From assembly GCA_029248845.1 (NCBI GenBank), contig JAQWIO010000082.1, positions 1 through 19,645 on the forward strand: 19,645 nt of DNA, read 5' to 3'. A model generated the notes under the pieces. That model saw only the letters and a program-made list of their open reading frames with translations. It did not search any database and was not told where the DNA came from. Positions 6,767 to 14,819 of this stretch are shown here, piece by piece; position 1 is the stretch's first letter; every line of letters starts with the position of its first letter. Source of the DNA: Polaribacter sp. (GTDB lineage Bacteria; Bacteroidota; Bacteroidia; Flavobacteriales; Flavobacteriaceae). Made by a program: the position numbers and the translations under genes.

Positions 6767-7858
6767 ATGAAAGCCGGAATTGTAGGATTACCAAATGTAG
6801 GAAAATCAACTTTATTTAACTGTTTGTCAAATGCAAAAGCGCAAAGTGCTAACTTTCCCTTTTGTACTATAGAACCAAATCTAGGTGTTGTAAACGTACC
6901 TGATAAAAGAATTGAAAAATTAGAAGAATTGGTAAATCCAGAACGGGTAATACCTGCAACTGTAGAGATTGTAGACATTGCTGGTTTGGTAAAAGGAGCA
7001 AGTAAAGGAGAAGGTTTAGGAAATCAATTTTTAGCAAATATCAGAGAAACTGATGCAATATTACATGTTGTACGTTGTTTTGATAATGACAATATCATAC
7101 ATGTTGATTCTTCTATAGATCCTGTAAGAGACAAAGAAACGATTGATATTGAACTACAATTAAAAGATTTAGAGACCGTTGAAAAAAGACTTGAAAGAGT
7201 TAAAAGAACAGCAAAAACGGGTAATAAAGAAGCACAAGCAGAACTAGTTGTTTTATTAAAAATTGAAGAAACATTGTTAAAAGGCATTTCTGTGAGGGCT
7301 TTAGATTTTTCAGAAAAAGAACTAGAATTTGTTCAATCCCTTCAGTTTATAACTGCCAAGCCAGTGTTGTATGTTTGCAATGTTGATGAAAATTCAGCTG
7401 TATCAGGAAATCAGTATGTGGAAAAAATTAGAGAAGCAGTTAAAGATGAGAATGCTGAAGTAATTGTTTTAGCTGTGGGTACAGAGGCAGATATTACAGA
7501 ATTGGATGATTTTGAAGAAAGGCAACTATTTTTAGAAGATATTGGTCTAGAAGAAGCTGGTGTTTCTAGATTGGTTAGATCTGCTTATAAATTACTCAAC
7601 TTACAAACCTATTTCACGGCAGGAGAGAAAGAAGTGAGAGCTTGGACAATTTCAATAGGTTCTACTGCACCCCAGGCAGCTGGTGTAATACATACAGATT
7701 TTGAAAAAGGTTTTATTAGAGCAGAAACTATTTCTTACGATGATTATGTTGCTTTTGGTTCTGAATCAAAAGTAAAAGAAGCGGGTAAAATGAGAGTAGA
7801 AGGAAAAGATTATGTTGTTAAAGATGGTGACGTTATGCACTTCCGTTTTAATGTGTAA
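6767..7858 (+). CDS. ychF: Redox-regulated ATPase/GTPase YchF (OLA1 family)
   Basis: YchF is a universally conserved Obg-family P-loop NTPase that associates with ribosomes and, unusually for its class, prefers ATP. The P-loop is GLPNVGKST (7-15), the G3 motif is DIAG (70-73) within VDIAGLVKGASKGEGLGNQF, and the specificity motif NxxE is NVDE (205-208) in place of NKxD, the feature that relaxes base specificity in this family. Residues about 120-200 form the helical insertion, and the C-terminal about 85 residues are the TGS domain ending in KDGDVMHFRFNV. The length of 363 aa is exactly typical. It stands alone on the + strand with a -7 box 20 bp upstream and runs convergently toward gcvT. 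Confidence 0.97.
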   Translation: MKAGIVGLPNVGKSTLFNCLSNAKAQSANFPFCTIEPNLGVVNVPDKRIEKLEELVNPERVIPATVEIVDIAGLVKGASKGEGLGNQFLANIRETDAILHVVRCFDNDNIIHVDSSIDPVRDKETIDIELQLKDLETVEKRLERVKRTAKTGNKEAQAELVVLLKIEETLLKGISVRALDFSEKELEFVQSLQFITAKPVLYVCNVDENSAVSGNQYVEKIREAVKDENAEVIVLAVGTEADITELDDFEERQLFLEDIGLEEAGVSRLVRSAYKLLNLQTYFTAGEKEVRAWTISIGSTAPQAAGVIHTDFEKGFIRAETISYDDYVAFGSESKVKEAGKMRVEGKDYVVKDGDVMHFRFNV

Positions 7859-7974
7859 ACAAAAAAAATATTTAAAATAGACTTTGGAATATAGATTGCA
7901 AGGTAACTTTAAACAACTTATAAACTATTTGAGTTTTTGAATTCACGGAATAAATAATTATTTTTTCTAGATTT

Positions 7975-9063
7975 TTAATCTATTGTATAAAAGGGTAATT
8001 TTACTATTGTTGCAGGGATTGCTTTTTTTCGAACTTGTATCTGAATTTGTGTTCCAGCTTTTGCATATATTCTTGGTACATACCCCAATCCAATCCCTTT
8101 TTGAAGAGATGGACTCATCGTTCCGGAAGTTACATTTCCAATGCTAATACCATCATTATTCACTATATCATAACCATGTCTGGGTATTCCTCTTTCATTG
8201 AGTTCAAAAGCAACCAAACGTCTTTCAGGTTTGTGTGCTTTTTCTTTTGCTAAAGCTTCAGCATTTACAAAGTCTTTGGTGAACTTTGTAATCCAACCTA
8301 AACCAGCTTCTATTGGTGAAGTTGAATCATCAATATCATTTCCGTACAAACAATACCCCATTTCTAGGCGCAACGTATCTCTGGCAGCTAAACCTATTGG
8401 TTTAATACCATAATCTGCACCAGCTTCAAAAACCTTGTTCCAAATTTGTATCACTTCGTCATTCTTGCAATAGATTTCAAATCCGCCAGAACCAGTGTAA
8501 CCAGTTGCGGAAATAATTACATTTTCAATTCCTGCAAAATCAGCAATTTTAAATGTATAAAATGGAATTTCTGCTAAATTTAAAGAGGACAATGATTGCA
8601 TTGCTTCAATGGTTTTTGGACCTTGAATTGCTAGCAAGGAGTATTCATCAGATACATTTTTTAATTCAGCACCAAATGAATCATTATACTTGGATATCCA
8701 ATTCCAATCTTTTTCTATATTTGAGGCATTAACTACAAGTAAATATTCATTTTCTTTTATTCTATAACAAATTAAATCATCAATAATTCCGTTATCTTTA
8801 TTCGGAAAGCAACTGTATTGAGCATCACCAATTTCTAGTTTAGAAACATCATTAGAGGTGACTTTCTGGAGTAGAGTCAACGCATTTTCTCCGCTAACTA
8901 AAAATTCACCCATATGGCTGACATCAAAAACACCAACAGATTTTCTCACCGTTAAATGTTCTGCTGTGACTCCCTCATATTGAACAGGCATATGGAATCC
9001 AGCAAAAGGAACCATTTTAGCTTTTAGAGCAACGTGAGTGTCATGTAGCGCAATATTTTTCAT
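7975..9063 (-). CDS. gcvT: Aminomethyltransferase, T protein of the glycine cleavage system
   Basis: GcvT takes the aminomethyl group from lipoylated H protein, releases ammonia and transfers the one-carbon unit to tetrahydrofolate. Visible family motifs are VPFAGFHMPVQY (18-29), VFDVSHMGEFLVSG (45-58), the aspartates D95/D96 in IIDDLICYRI where the catalytic Asp lies, GYTGSGGFEIYC (188-199), GLAARDTLRLEMG (224-236) and TSGTMSPSL in the C-terminal barrel. At 362 aa it has the full bacterial length. The genes for the H and P proteins are not in this window; gcvT often stands apart in this phylum. I see no glycine-riboswitch-like structure in the 209 bp upstream. It is convergent with ychF and divergent from the SDR-like gene. 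Confidence 0.96.
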   Translation of the reverse strand: MKNIALHDTHVALKAKMVPFAGFHMPVQYEGVTAEHLTVRKSVGVFDVSHMGEFLVSGENALTLLQKVTSNDVSKLEIGDAQYSCFPNKDNGIIDDLICYRIKENEYLLVVNASNIEKDWNWISKYNDSFGAELKNVSDEYSLLAIQGPKTIEAMQSLSSLNLAEIPFYTFKIADFAGIENVIISATGYTGSGGFEIYCKNDEVIQIWNKVFEAGADYGIKPIGLAARDTLRLEMGYCLYGNDIDDSTSPIEAGLGWITKFTKDFVNAEALAKEKAHKPERRLVAFELNERGIPRHGYDIVNNDGISIGNVTSGTMSPSLQKGIGLGYVPRIYAKAGTQIQIQVRKKAIPATIVKLPFYTID

Positions 9064-9242
9064 ATTTTTTATAAATTTTTGCTAAATTATTGAAAAATAG
9101 TCAATAAATACAAACTAATAATTGGTCAATGATTTTTATAAATATCCATATAGATTGTTTTTTTCCATGTGTAGATTAATTTAAAAAACTGATAAATTTT
9201 GAATGCTTTTGGTTATTACTTTCTTGGTTAAATAAATTACAA

Positions 9243-9250
9243 TAATTTTG
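9243..9250 (+). promoter_or_regulatory. Candidate -7 box of the SDR-like/VF530 operon
   Basis: TAATTTTG matches TAnnTTTG and lies 23 bp before the ATG at 9273. A TTG at 9224-9226 is about 16 bp upstream, slightly close for a -33 element. Confidence 0.4.
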
Positions 9251-9272
9251 TAGTAGCATACTATCAAATAAA

Positions 9273-9944
9273 ATGGGTAAAACAGCTATTGTTTTAGGGG
9301 CAACAGGTTTAACGGGAAATTTTCTTTTAGAAAAGTTAATTACAGATTCATCCTATAAAAAAATTAAACTTTTTTCTAGGAACTCTGTTCATAAAACTTC
9401 TACAAAAATAGAAGAGCATTTAATAGATTTATTTAAATTAGATACCTGCAAAGAACTATTTACAGGGGACGTTCTTTTTTGTTGTATTGGAACTACAGCT
9501 TCAAAAACAAAAGATAAAGAAGTATACAAAGCTATTGATTATGGAATTCCTGTAAGCGCAGCAAAACTAGCCACTATAAATAACATTAAAACTTTCGTAG
9601 TACTATCTTCAATGGGTGCGAATCCATCAAGTTCAATTTTTTATAACAAAACAAAAGGCGAAATGGAGCGTGATGTTTTGAGGCAAAACATCAAAAACAC
9701 CTATGTTTTGAGACCTTCTCTAATTGGTGGAAATCGTGATGAGGTAAGAGTAGGAGAAAGAATTGGTAAAGTAGTAATGAGTTTGTTAGGTCCTTTTTTT
9801 TTAGGTCCTTTAAAAAAATACAAGATTATTTCTCCTGAAAACATAGTAAGTTGCATGCAGAAACTTGCTGAGAGCGAAGTATATCAATCTATATTTAGTT
9901 CTGATGAAATAGTAAAAATCGCAAATTCAAATAAAAATAAATGA
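9273..9944 (+). CDS. Atypical SDR / NAD(P)H-binding oxidoreductase-like protein
   Basis: This is a Rossmann-fold protein of the atypical short-chain dehydrogenase group, similar to the NmrA/HTATIP2-like proteins often annotated as NAD(P)H-binding. The dinucleotide motif GATGLTG is at residues 9-15, right after the first strand. A typical SDR active-site arrangement is present: serines in LSSMG (111-115) and Y124-x3-K128 in FYNKTKGE. RPSLIGG (147-153) is the usual SDR substrate-side segment. The length of 223 aa is normal for this compact group. The substrate is unknown. The downstream VF530-like gene overlaps its stop by ATGA, so the two are translationally coupled, but that does not reveal a shared function. 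Confidence 0.85.
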   Translation: MGKTAIVLGATGLTGNFLLEKLITDSSYKKIKLFSRNSVHKTSTKIEEHLIDLFKLDTCKELFTGDVLFCCIGTTASKTKDKEVYKAIDYGIPVSAAKLATINNIKTFVVLSSMGANPSSSIFYNKTKGEMERDVLRQNIKNTYVLRPSLIGGNRDEVRVGERIGKVVMSLLGPFFLGPLKKYKIISPENIVSCMQKLAESEVYQSIFSSDEIVKIANSNKNK

Positions 9945-10162
9945 GCAAAGACCAACCAAATAATCCGTTACACGGAATAAAATTAGCGACTATTTTAGAA
10001 CAACTTTTTCTAGAATATGGATGGGAACAATTGGGAGATATCCTTCATATTAAGGCTTTTAAAAATAATCCTACTTATAAATCGAGTTTAAAATTTTTAC
10101 GAACAACACCCTGGGCAAGAGAGAAAGTAGAAAATTTTTATCTTAAAAACATGATTGATTAG
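9941..10162 (+). CDS. VF530 family (DUF2132) small DNA-binding-type protein
   Basis: This 73-aa soluble protein carries the VF530/DUF2132 signature almost end to end: NNPLHGIKLATILEQLF, GWEQLG, the NPTYKSSLKFLRTTPWAR segment, then a final helix KVENFYL. Family members are annotated as DNA-binding on the strength of a structure from Vibrio fischeri; their cellular role is not established. The ATG overlaps the stop of the SDR-like gene (ATGA at 9941-9944), so it is the second gene of that operon. It is convergent with topB, 72 bp away. Confidence 0.88.
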   Translation: MSKDQPNNPLHGIKLATILEQLFLEYGWEQLGDILHIKAFKNNPTYKSSLKFLRTTPWAREKVENFYLKNMID

Positions 10163-10165
10163 TTA

Positions 10166-10211
10166 TACTCTAGGGTTATGGATATAATTTATGTCTCAAA
10201 TTATTAGAGTA
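10166..10211. repeat. Inverted repeat between convergent genes
   Basis: TACTCTA (10166-10172) and its exact complement TAGAGTA (10205-10211) flank 32 bp in the gap between the convergent VF530 and topB genes. A transcript-end structure is possible, but the loop is long and no T-tract follows on either strand, so I do not call it a terminator. Confidence 0.3.
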
Positions 10212-10234
10212 CATTAATACAAAAGGCATTGCTA

Positions 10235-12568
10235 TTAATTTGTTATTATTTTAAGAACTAATTCCTTTGTTAAAGGCTGTCCATTTGCTGTTTTTTTGAT
10301 GTTTTGAAATGTGTAAACAAAATCGCATCCCTTCTTATATTCAGAGCACCCGTATGCTTTTTTTCCTTTTAAAATAGTGCCTTTTTTACATTTAGGGCAT
10401 AAAATCTTATCAGATGTATCGTCATTTCTTTTGGTAGGAGTAGAGCTTAGTTTTTTTTGCTCAAGTTTTAAATTAAAATTTTCATCAAAACGCAATACAC
10501 CATCAACTTTACCTGACGTTATTGTAAAACCTTTTAAACTGGTTGTACAGCCTTTTTGAAGCAATCGAATAATTTGATTTTCAGAAATCTTCTTTCCGAA
10601 AAATTTAAATGGAATTTTAAAATTACAGTTGTTTTTGTATTCAGAACAACCAAAAGCAGTTCCGCCTTTTAAAAGTTTTCCTTTTTTACACTTCGGACAG
10701 GTTTTATTTACAACTTGTTTCTTTGAGGTTGTTATTGCTGTATTAGATTGTAATTTTGAAACCTTTTCTGCTGTTCCAGAACCTACAGAAGAAATTCGTT
10801 TTGAAGACTTATTAGCACGAACTTCGTACACTAATTCATCTACCATTTTTTTCATATTGTTAATAAAACTCCCCGCATTAAATTCTCCCCGCTCAATTTC
10901 CTTTAACCGCTTTTCCCATCGTCCGGTTAATTCTGCAGATTTTAATAACTCGTTATCAATAATATTGATTAAGTCAATTCCAGTTTGAGTTGGTAACACC
11001 AATTTCTTTTTACGCTCAATGTATTTTCTTCGAAATAAAGTTTCAATAATACTTGCTCTAGTAGAGGGTCTTCCAATACCATTTTCTTTCATTAACTCAC
11101 GCATCTCATCATCTTCTACTTGTTTTCCAGCAGTTTCCATTGCACGCAACAAACTAGCTTCAGTATAATTTCTTGGCGGTTTTGTTTCTTTTTCTAAAAA
11201 CGAAGGTTCGTGTATTCCTTTTTCACCTCTCACAAATTTAGGTAGCATGAATTGTTTATTTAATTCTTTTTTAACTTTACTTTCTTCAGTTTCAAAAACA
11301 ACTCGCCAACCTTTGGTTATAATTTCTTTTCCTGTCGTTTTAAATGGAACTTCAGCAGCTCTTCCTATTACAGCAGTATTAGAAACCTCAGAATCTGGAT
11401 AAAAAGCACCAATAAATCTTCTGGTAATAATATCATATACTTGTTGTTGATTGTATTGCAAGTTTCCTTGAATTCCTGTTGGTATTATTGCGTGGTGATC
11501 TGTGACTTTTTTATCATCAAAAATACGTTTAGATTTCTTTATTTTTTGCCCCAAAAGAACCTGTGTTAATTGGCTATAGTTTGATAATTTTGATAGTATT
11601 CCGGTAATTTTAGGATAGACATCGTTGGGTAAAAAAGTAGTGTCAACTCTTGGATACGTTACTACTTTCATCTCATATAATTTCTGAACAATTTTTAAGG
11701 TTTCATCTGCAGAAAATCCAAATTTATTATTACAGTAGACCTGCAACCCTGTTAAATCAAATAATTTTGGGGCGTATTCTTTTCCTTTCTTCTTGGTCAA
11801 GGAAACAATTTCAAATTCAGATTCATTTACTTTATTGGCTAAAAATTGACCATCTTCCTTTTTTAGAAATCGACCTTCTTCATAATTAAAAAGGGTATTT
11901 CTGTAAGTGGTTTGTAATTCCCAGTATGGTTGTGGTTTAAAATCTTTAATTTCTTTAAATCGATTTACTAACATGGCAAGTGTTGGAGTTTGAACTCTAC
12001 CAATAGATAAAACTTGTTTGTAACCACCAAATTTCACAGTATATAAACGTGTTGCATTTAAACCCAATAACCAATCACTAATTGCTCTAGAATAACCTGC
12101 GTAATATAAGTTATCGTAGTGATCTGAAGATTTTAAGTTTTTAAATCCTTCCTTTATAGCCTCTTCTGTTAATGAAGAAATCCATAATCGCTGAACGTTT
12201 CCTTTATAATTACATTGATTGATTACCCAGCGTTGAATCAATTCTCCTTCTGTTCCAGCATCACCACAATTTATTACAACTTCTGCTTTTTCAAATAAGG
12301 ATTTTACAATATTAAATTGTTTTTCAATTCCTGCATCTGCAGTAACTTTTGTGTCAAATCGTTCTGGTAGCATGGGCAAGTTATTTAAATCCCAACTTTT
12401 CCAATGAGGTTTGTAGTCTTTTGGTTCAAGCAGTGTACATAAATGGCCAAAAGTATAAGTAACTGCATAGCCATTTCCTTCATAAAAACCATCACGTTTT
12501 GTATTGGCTCCTAGAATAAAGGCAATTTCTCTTGCTACACTGGGCTTTTCTGCTATACAGACTTTCAT
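10235..12568 (-). CDS. topB: DNA topoisomerase III (type IA) with two C-terminal zinc ribbons
   Basis: This type IA topoisomerase is predicted to cut one DNA strand through a 5'-phosphotyrosine and to unlink DNA during replication and recombination. The TOPRIM domain starts with AEKPSVAREIA (E7) and continues with GDAGTEGEL (102-110), the DxGxE form seen in topoisomerase III. The catalytic tyrosine is Y305 in VVTYPRVDT, with R307 next to it. MKENGIGRPSTRASIIETL (493-511) is the conserved type IA block. After about residue 590 come two zinc-ribbon-like repeats about 100 residues apart: C624/C627/C641/C648 and C724/C727/C741/C748, each in a CPKCKKG...GCSEYK...C frame. The length is 777 aa. It is chromosomal in setting, with no conjugation or plasmid genes around it, so it is probably the housekeeping copy. 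Confidence 0.95.
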   Translation of the reverse strand: MKVCIAEKPSVAREIAFILGANTKRDGFYEGNGYAVTYTFGHLCTLLEPKDYKPHWKSWDLNNLPMLPERFDTKVTADAGIEKQFNIVKSLFEKAEVVINCGDAGTEGELIQRWVINQCNYKGNVQRLWISSLTEEAIKEGFKNLKSSDHYDNLYYAGYSRAISDWLLGLNATRLYTVKFGGYKQVLSIGRVQTPTLAMLVNRFKEIKDFKPQPYWELQTTYRNTLFNYEEGRFLKKEDGQFLANKVNESEFEIVSLTKKKGKEYAPKLFDLTGLQVYCNNKFGFSADETLKIVQKLYEMKVVTYPRVDTTFLPNDVYPKITGILSKLSNYSQLTQVLLGQKIKKSKRIFDDKKVTDHHAIIPTGIQGNLQYNQQQVYDIITRRFIGAFYPDSEVSNTAVIGRAAEVPFKTTGKEIITKGWRVVFETEESKVKKELNKQFMLPKFVRGEKGIHEPSFLEKETKPPRNYTEASLLRAMETAGKQVEDDEMRELMKENGIGRPSTRASIIETLFRRKYIERKKKLVLPTQTGIDLINIIDNELLKSAELTGRWEKRLKEIERGEFNAGSFINNMKKMVDELVYEVRANKSSKRISSVGSGTAEKVSKLQSNTAITTSKKQVVNKTCPKCKKGKLLKGGTAFGCSEYKNNCNFKIPFKFFGKKISENQIIRLLQKGCTTSLKGFTITSGKVDGVLRFDENFNLKLEQKKLSSTPTKRNDDTSDKILCPKCKKGTILKGKKAYGCSEYKKGCDFVYTFQNIKKTANGQPLTKELVLKIITN

Positions 12569-12763
12569 TGCTTAATTTTGATGGTCCAAAGTAAGAAAAT
12601 ATTTAGGATTTTTATAGTAAAGTTGATACGTATGGTATTAAAGTCATTTAAACGATCAGTAATTTCACTTATTTTTTGATATAATGATTTTTAATTCTTT
12701 TTGAAAGAAACTATAAGAATGTATTTTTTTGCAGAATATTAATGAGAATTTAAAAATTTATTT

Positions 12764-13276
12764 TTACGAAATCACTTTCTCAAAAGCCAGTCTTTTAGCT
12801 TTATAACTGGTATAAATGATGCCACAATATTGATATCCCATTTTTTTGATTAAAGCTTGCATTCCTATATTATCTTCATGGGTGTCAATCTTTAAACTTT
12901 GAATTTTTTTTATCTTTAATTGTTGATGAAAGGCATCAAAGAGAAGGCTTGCCAAGCCTGTTTTTCTGAATTCTTTTTTAATGGCCATTCTATGAATGAC
13001 TCCATATTTTTTAGTTTTGTTATTAATCCAATTGCCATCAATTTTTTTATAAGTAGGTTCAGGATTGGTGGTAAACATCGATGTTGCAACTATTTCGTTT
13101 TGATCATTGAAAACTACATAACTTTCTCTATTTAATACATCTTGCTCAATTTGAACTGCATTTGGATATCCATTTTGCCACTGATCTACATTTAACGAGG
13201 CTAAATATTCTTTTGCATCATTTATAATTTCGATGATTATTGGAATATTTTCGAAAGTAGAATGTTTAATTTTCAT
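12764..13276 (-). CDS. GNAT family N-acetyltransferase
   Basis: This is a GCN5-related acetyltransferase, predicted to move acetyl from acetyl-CoA to an amine of unknown substrate. The acetyl-CoA pyrophosphate loop is R104-x2-G107-x-A109 in EFRKTGLASLLF, preceded by the strand VIHRMAIKKEFR (93-104). The C-terminal motif DTHEDNIGMQALIKKMGY (131-148) is the usual GNAT motif B region. I start it at the ATG 13274-13276 (170 aa, MKIKHSTFEN). A longer in-frame reading from 13306 would add MLFCGFLFFF, but those codons fall inside the lysA terminator hairpin and its T-tract, so they are unlikely to be coding. It lies between lysA and topB on the same strand. Confidence 0.87.
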   Translation of the reverse strand: MKIKHSTFENIPIIIEIINDAKEYLASLNVDQWQNGYPNAVQIEQDVLNRESYVVFNDQNEIVATSMFTTNPEPTYKKIDGNWINNKTKKYGVIHRMAIKKEFRKTGLASLLFDAFHQQLKIKKIQSLKIDTHEDNIGMQALIKKMGYQYCGIIYTSYKAKRLAFEKVIS

Positions 13277-13331
13277 AAAAAAAAATAAGAAACCACAAAA
13301 TAACAACTATAAACTGTTGTAATTTCGTGGT
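13277..13331 (-). terminator. Long hairpin and T-tract between lysA and the GNAT gene
   Basis: Positions 13292-13307 pair with 13316-13331 around an eight-base loop (13308-13315). Read leftward this is a 16-position stem with one G-U pair and one U-U mismatch, opening ACCACGAAAT and closing ATTTTGTGGT, followed by a T-rich run (TTTC, then TTA, then nine T) that ends at the GNAT ATG. The G-U pair would be an A-C mismatch on the + strand, so the structure fits leftward RNA. It is 21 bp after the lysA stop and looks like its intrinsic terminator, or an attenuator for the GNAT gene. Confidence 0.75.
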
Positions 13332-13352
13332 AAATTAACTTTTATTTTTTTT

Positions 13353-14597
13353 TTAAATTGTAGATTCTAATTTTTTTGTTTCCTTTTCCTGAGAAAATTC
13401 TATCATTTCTTGATTGTGTAAAATATCTTGAATGGTTTGTCTTTTTCTAATTAAATAATCTTTTCCCTGAAAAATCATGACTTCAGCAGGAAGATAACGA
13501 GAATTATAATTTGATGCCATAGAAAAGCAGTACGCACCTGCATTATGAAAACATAGGATATCTTCTTCAGAGATTTCTGCTATTCTTCTATTAGAACCAA
13601 ACGTATCGGTTTCACAAATATAACCAACAACAGAATAATAGCGGTCTCTTGCTTCTGGGTTTGAAATATTTGTAATGTGATGATAAGAATCATACATCAT
13701 TGGTCTTACCAAATGATTAAAACCAGAATCTACATGTGCAAAAACTGTTGATGTTGTTTGTTTTACAACATTTACTTTTGCTAGAAAAACACCAGCTTCA
13801 GAAACTAAAAATTTTCCAGGTTCAAACATTAAAGTAATATCTTTACCATATTCTTTACAAAATTGATTAAATCTTTCTGAGAGTTGTATCCCTAATTGCT
13901 CGATATCAGTAGAGATATCTCCTTCTTTGTAAGGAACTTTAAAACCACTTCCAAAATCAATAAAATCAATATTTTTAAATTGTTTTGCGACATCAAACAA
14001 GATTTCAGAAGCACGTAAAAAAGTATCAATATCTAATATATCTGAACCAGTGTGCATATGAATTCCGTTAATATTCATTTCCGTGTTTTTCACAACACGT
14101 TTAATATGTGGTACTTGATGAATTGAAATACCGAATTTAGAATCTATATGACCAACAGAAATTTTAGAATTTCCACCAGCCATAATATGTGGATTGATAC
14201 GAATACACACAGGAATCTCTGGATGTTTTTGTCCAAATGATTCTAATATAGATAAATTATCTATGTTAATTTGAACTCCAAGTTTTGCTACTTCTTCAAT
14301 TTCTTTTAGAGAGACTCCATTTGGTGTGAAAATTATTTTTTTAGGATCAATTCCAGTTGTTAAACCTAGTTGTACTTCTTGAATGGAAACGGTATCTAAA
14401 CCAGCACCAATATTTTTGAAGAATTTTAAAATGTTTATATTAGACAATGCTTTTACAGCATAATTTAATTTTAAGTTTTTGACATTACTGAATGCATTTG
14501 TCAATCTATTATATTGAGATTGAATTTTATCTGTATCATATACGTACAGAGGACTCCCATATTTATTCGCGATTTCTAAAAGTTGTGATTTTTCCAC
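13353..14597 (-). CDS. lysA: Diaminopimelate decarboxylase
   Basis: LysA is a fold-type III PLP enzyme that decarboxylates meso-diaminopimelate to lysine, the last step of the DAP route. The PLP lysine is K49 in LNYAVKAL. Other marks are the KFGIS segment (154-158), HMHTGSD (180-186), GSGFKVPY (216-223) at the place of the phosphate-binding glycine loop, FEPGKFLV (258-265), the substrate-side C328/E329 in GYICETDTFG, and GAYCFSMASNYNSR (354-367). The length of 414 aa is normal for this phylum's LysA. The start is GTG (14595-14597): an in-frame TAA lies five codons upstream and no ATG intervenes. It is divergent from parE across 222 bp and followed by a strong terminator. Other lysine-pathway genes are not here. 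Confidence 0.93.
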   Translation of the reverse strand: MEKSQLLEIANKYGSPLYVYDTDKIQSQYNRLTNAFSNVKNLKLNYAVKALSNINILKFFKNIGAGLDTVSIQEVQLGLTTGIDPKKIIFTPNGVSLKEIEEVAKLGVQINIDNLSILESFGQKHPEIPVCIRINPHIMAGGNSKISVGHIDSKFGISIHQVPHIKRVVKNTEMNINGIHMHTGSDILDIDTFLRASEILFDVAKQFKNIDFIDFGSGFKVPYKEGDISTDIEQLGIQLSERFNQFCKEYGKDITLMFEPGKFLVSEAGVFLAKVNVVKQTTSTVFAHVDSGFNHLVRPMMYDSYHHITNISNPEARDRYYSVVGYICETDTFGSNRRIAEISEEDILCFHNAGAYCFSMASNYNSRYLPAEVMIFQGKDYLIRKRQTIQDILHNQEMIEFSQEKETKKLESTI

Positions 14598-14793
14598 GTT
14601 TGCATATTTTTAATATTTTGTAAAAATAAATAAATAGCAACGTTTCCCATTGTTTGTTTAAAAATACAACAAATTGTTTTTTATTGTGATTTTTACACCA
14701 AGTTTAATTTGTTTCTTCGTTGAAATCCTGTTAATAACTAATTAGCAATGCCATTTTATTTTTAGGGGTTAAACCTTAATTTAGCAGGGACTT

Positions 14794-14801
14794 CAAAGCT
14801 A
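14794..14801 (-). promoter_or_regulatory. Weak candidate -7 box for lysA
   Basis: Read leftward this is TAGCTTTG, an exact TAnnTTTG match, but it lies about 200 bp before lysA and has no well-spaced -33 box. It sits just before the parE start. I found no better match for lysA in the gap, nor a convincing lysine-riboswitch structure. A TAATTTAG (14777-14784, + strand) is a one-mismatch candidate for parE. Confidence 0.25.
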
Positions 14802-14819
14802 ATTGTTGTCAACTATTTT

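Noticed and set aside
7922..7938. Terminator between ychF and gcvT
   Set aside because: The AAACT/AGTTT stem is only five AT-rich pairs followed by two T, too weak to call.
9064..9272. Possible glycine riboswitch upstream of gcvT
   Set aside because: No paired GC-rich aptamer cores are visible; the region looks like a plain divergent promoter gap.
10235..12568. Integrated conjugative element marked by topB
   Set aside because: No relaxase, integrase, tra genes or att-like repeats are nearby, and the neighbours are housekeeping genes.
13277..13306. Ten extra N-terminal codons for the GNAT protein (MLFCGFLFFF)
   Set aside because: They coincide with the terminator hairpin arm and T-tract, give a Phe-rich non-family start, and the ATG at 13276 gives the normal GNAT N-terminus.
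14598..14819. Possible lysine riboswitch upstream of lysA
   Set aside because: The gap is AT-rich, with no multi-helix structure or recognisable conserved core that I can see.
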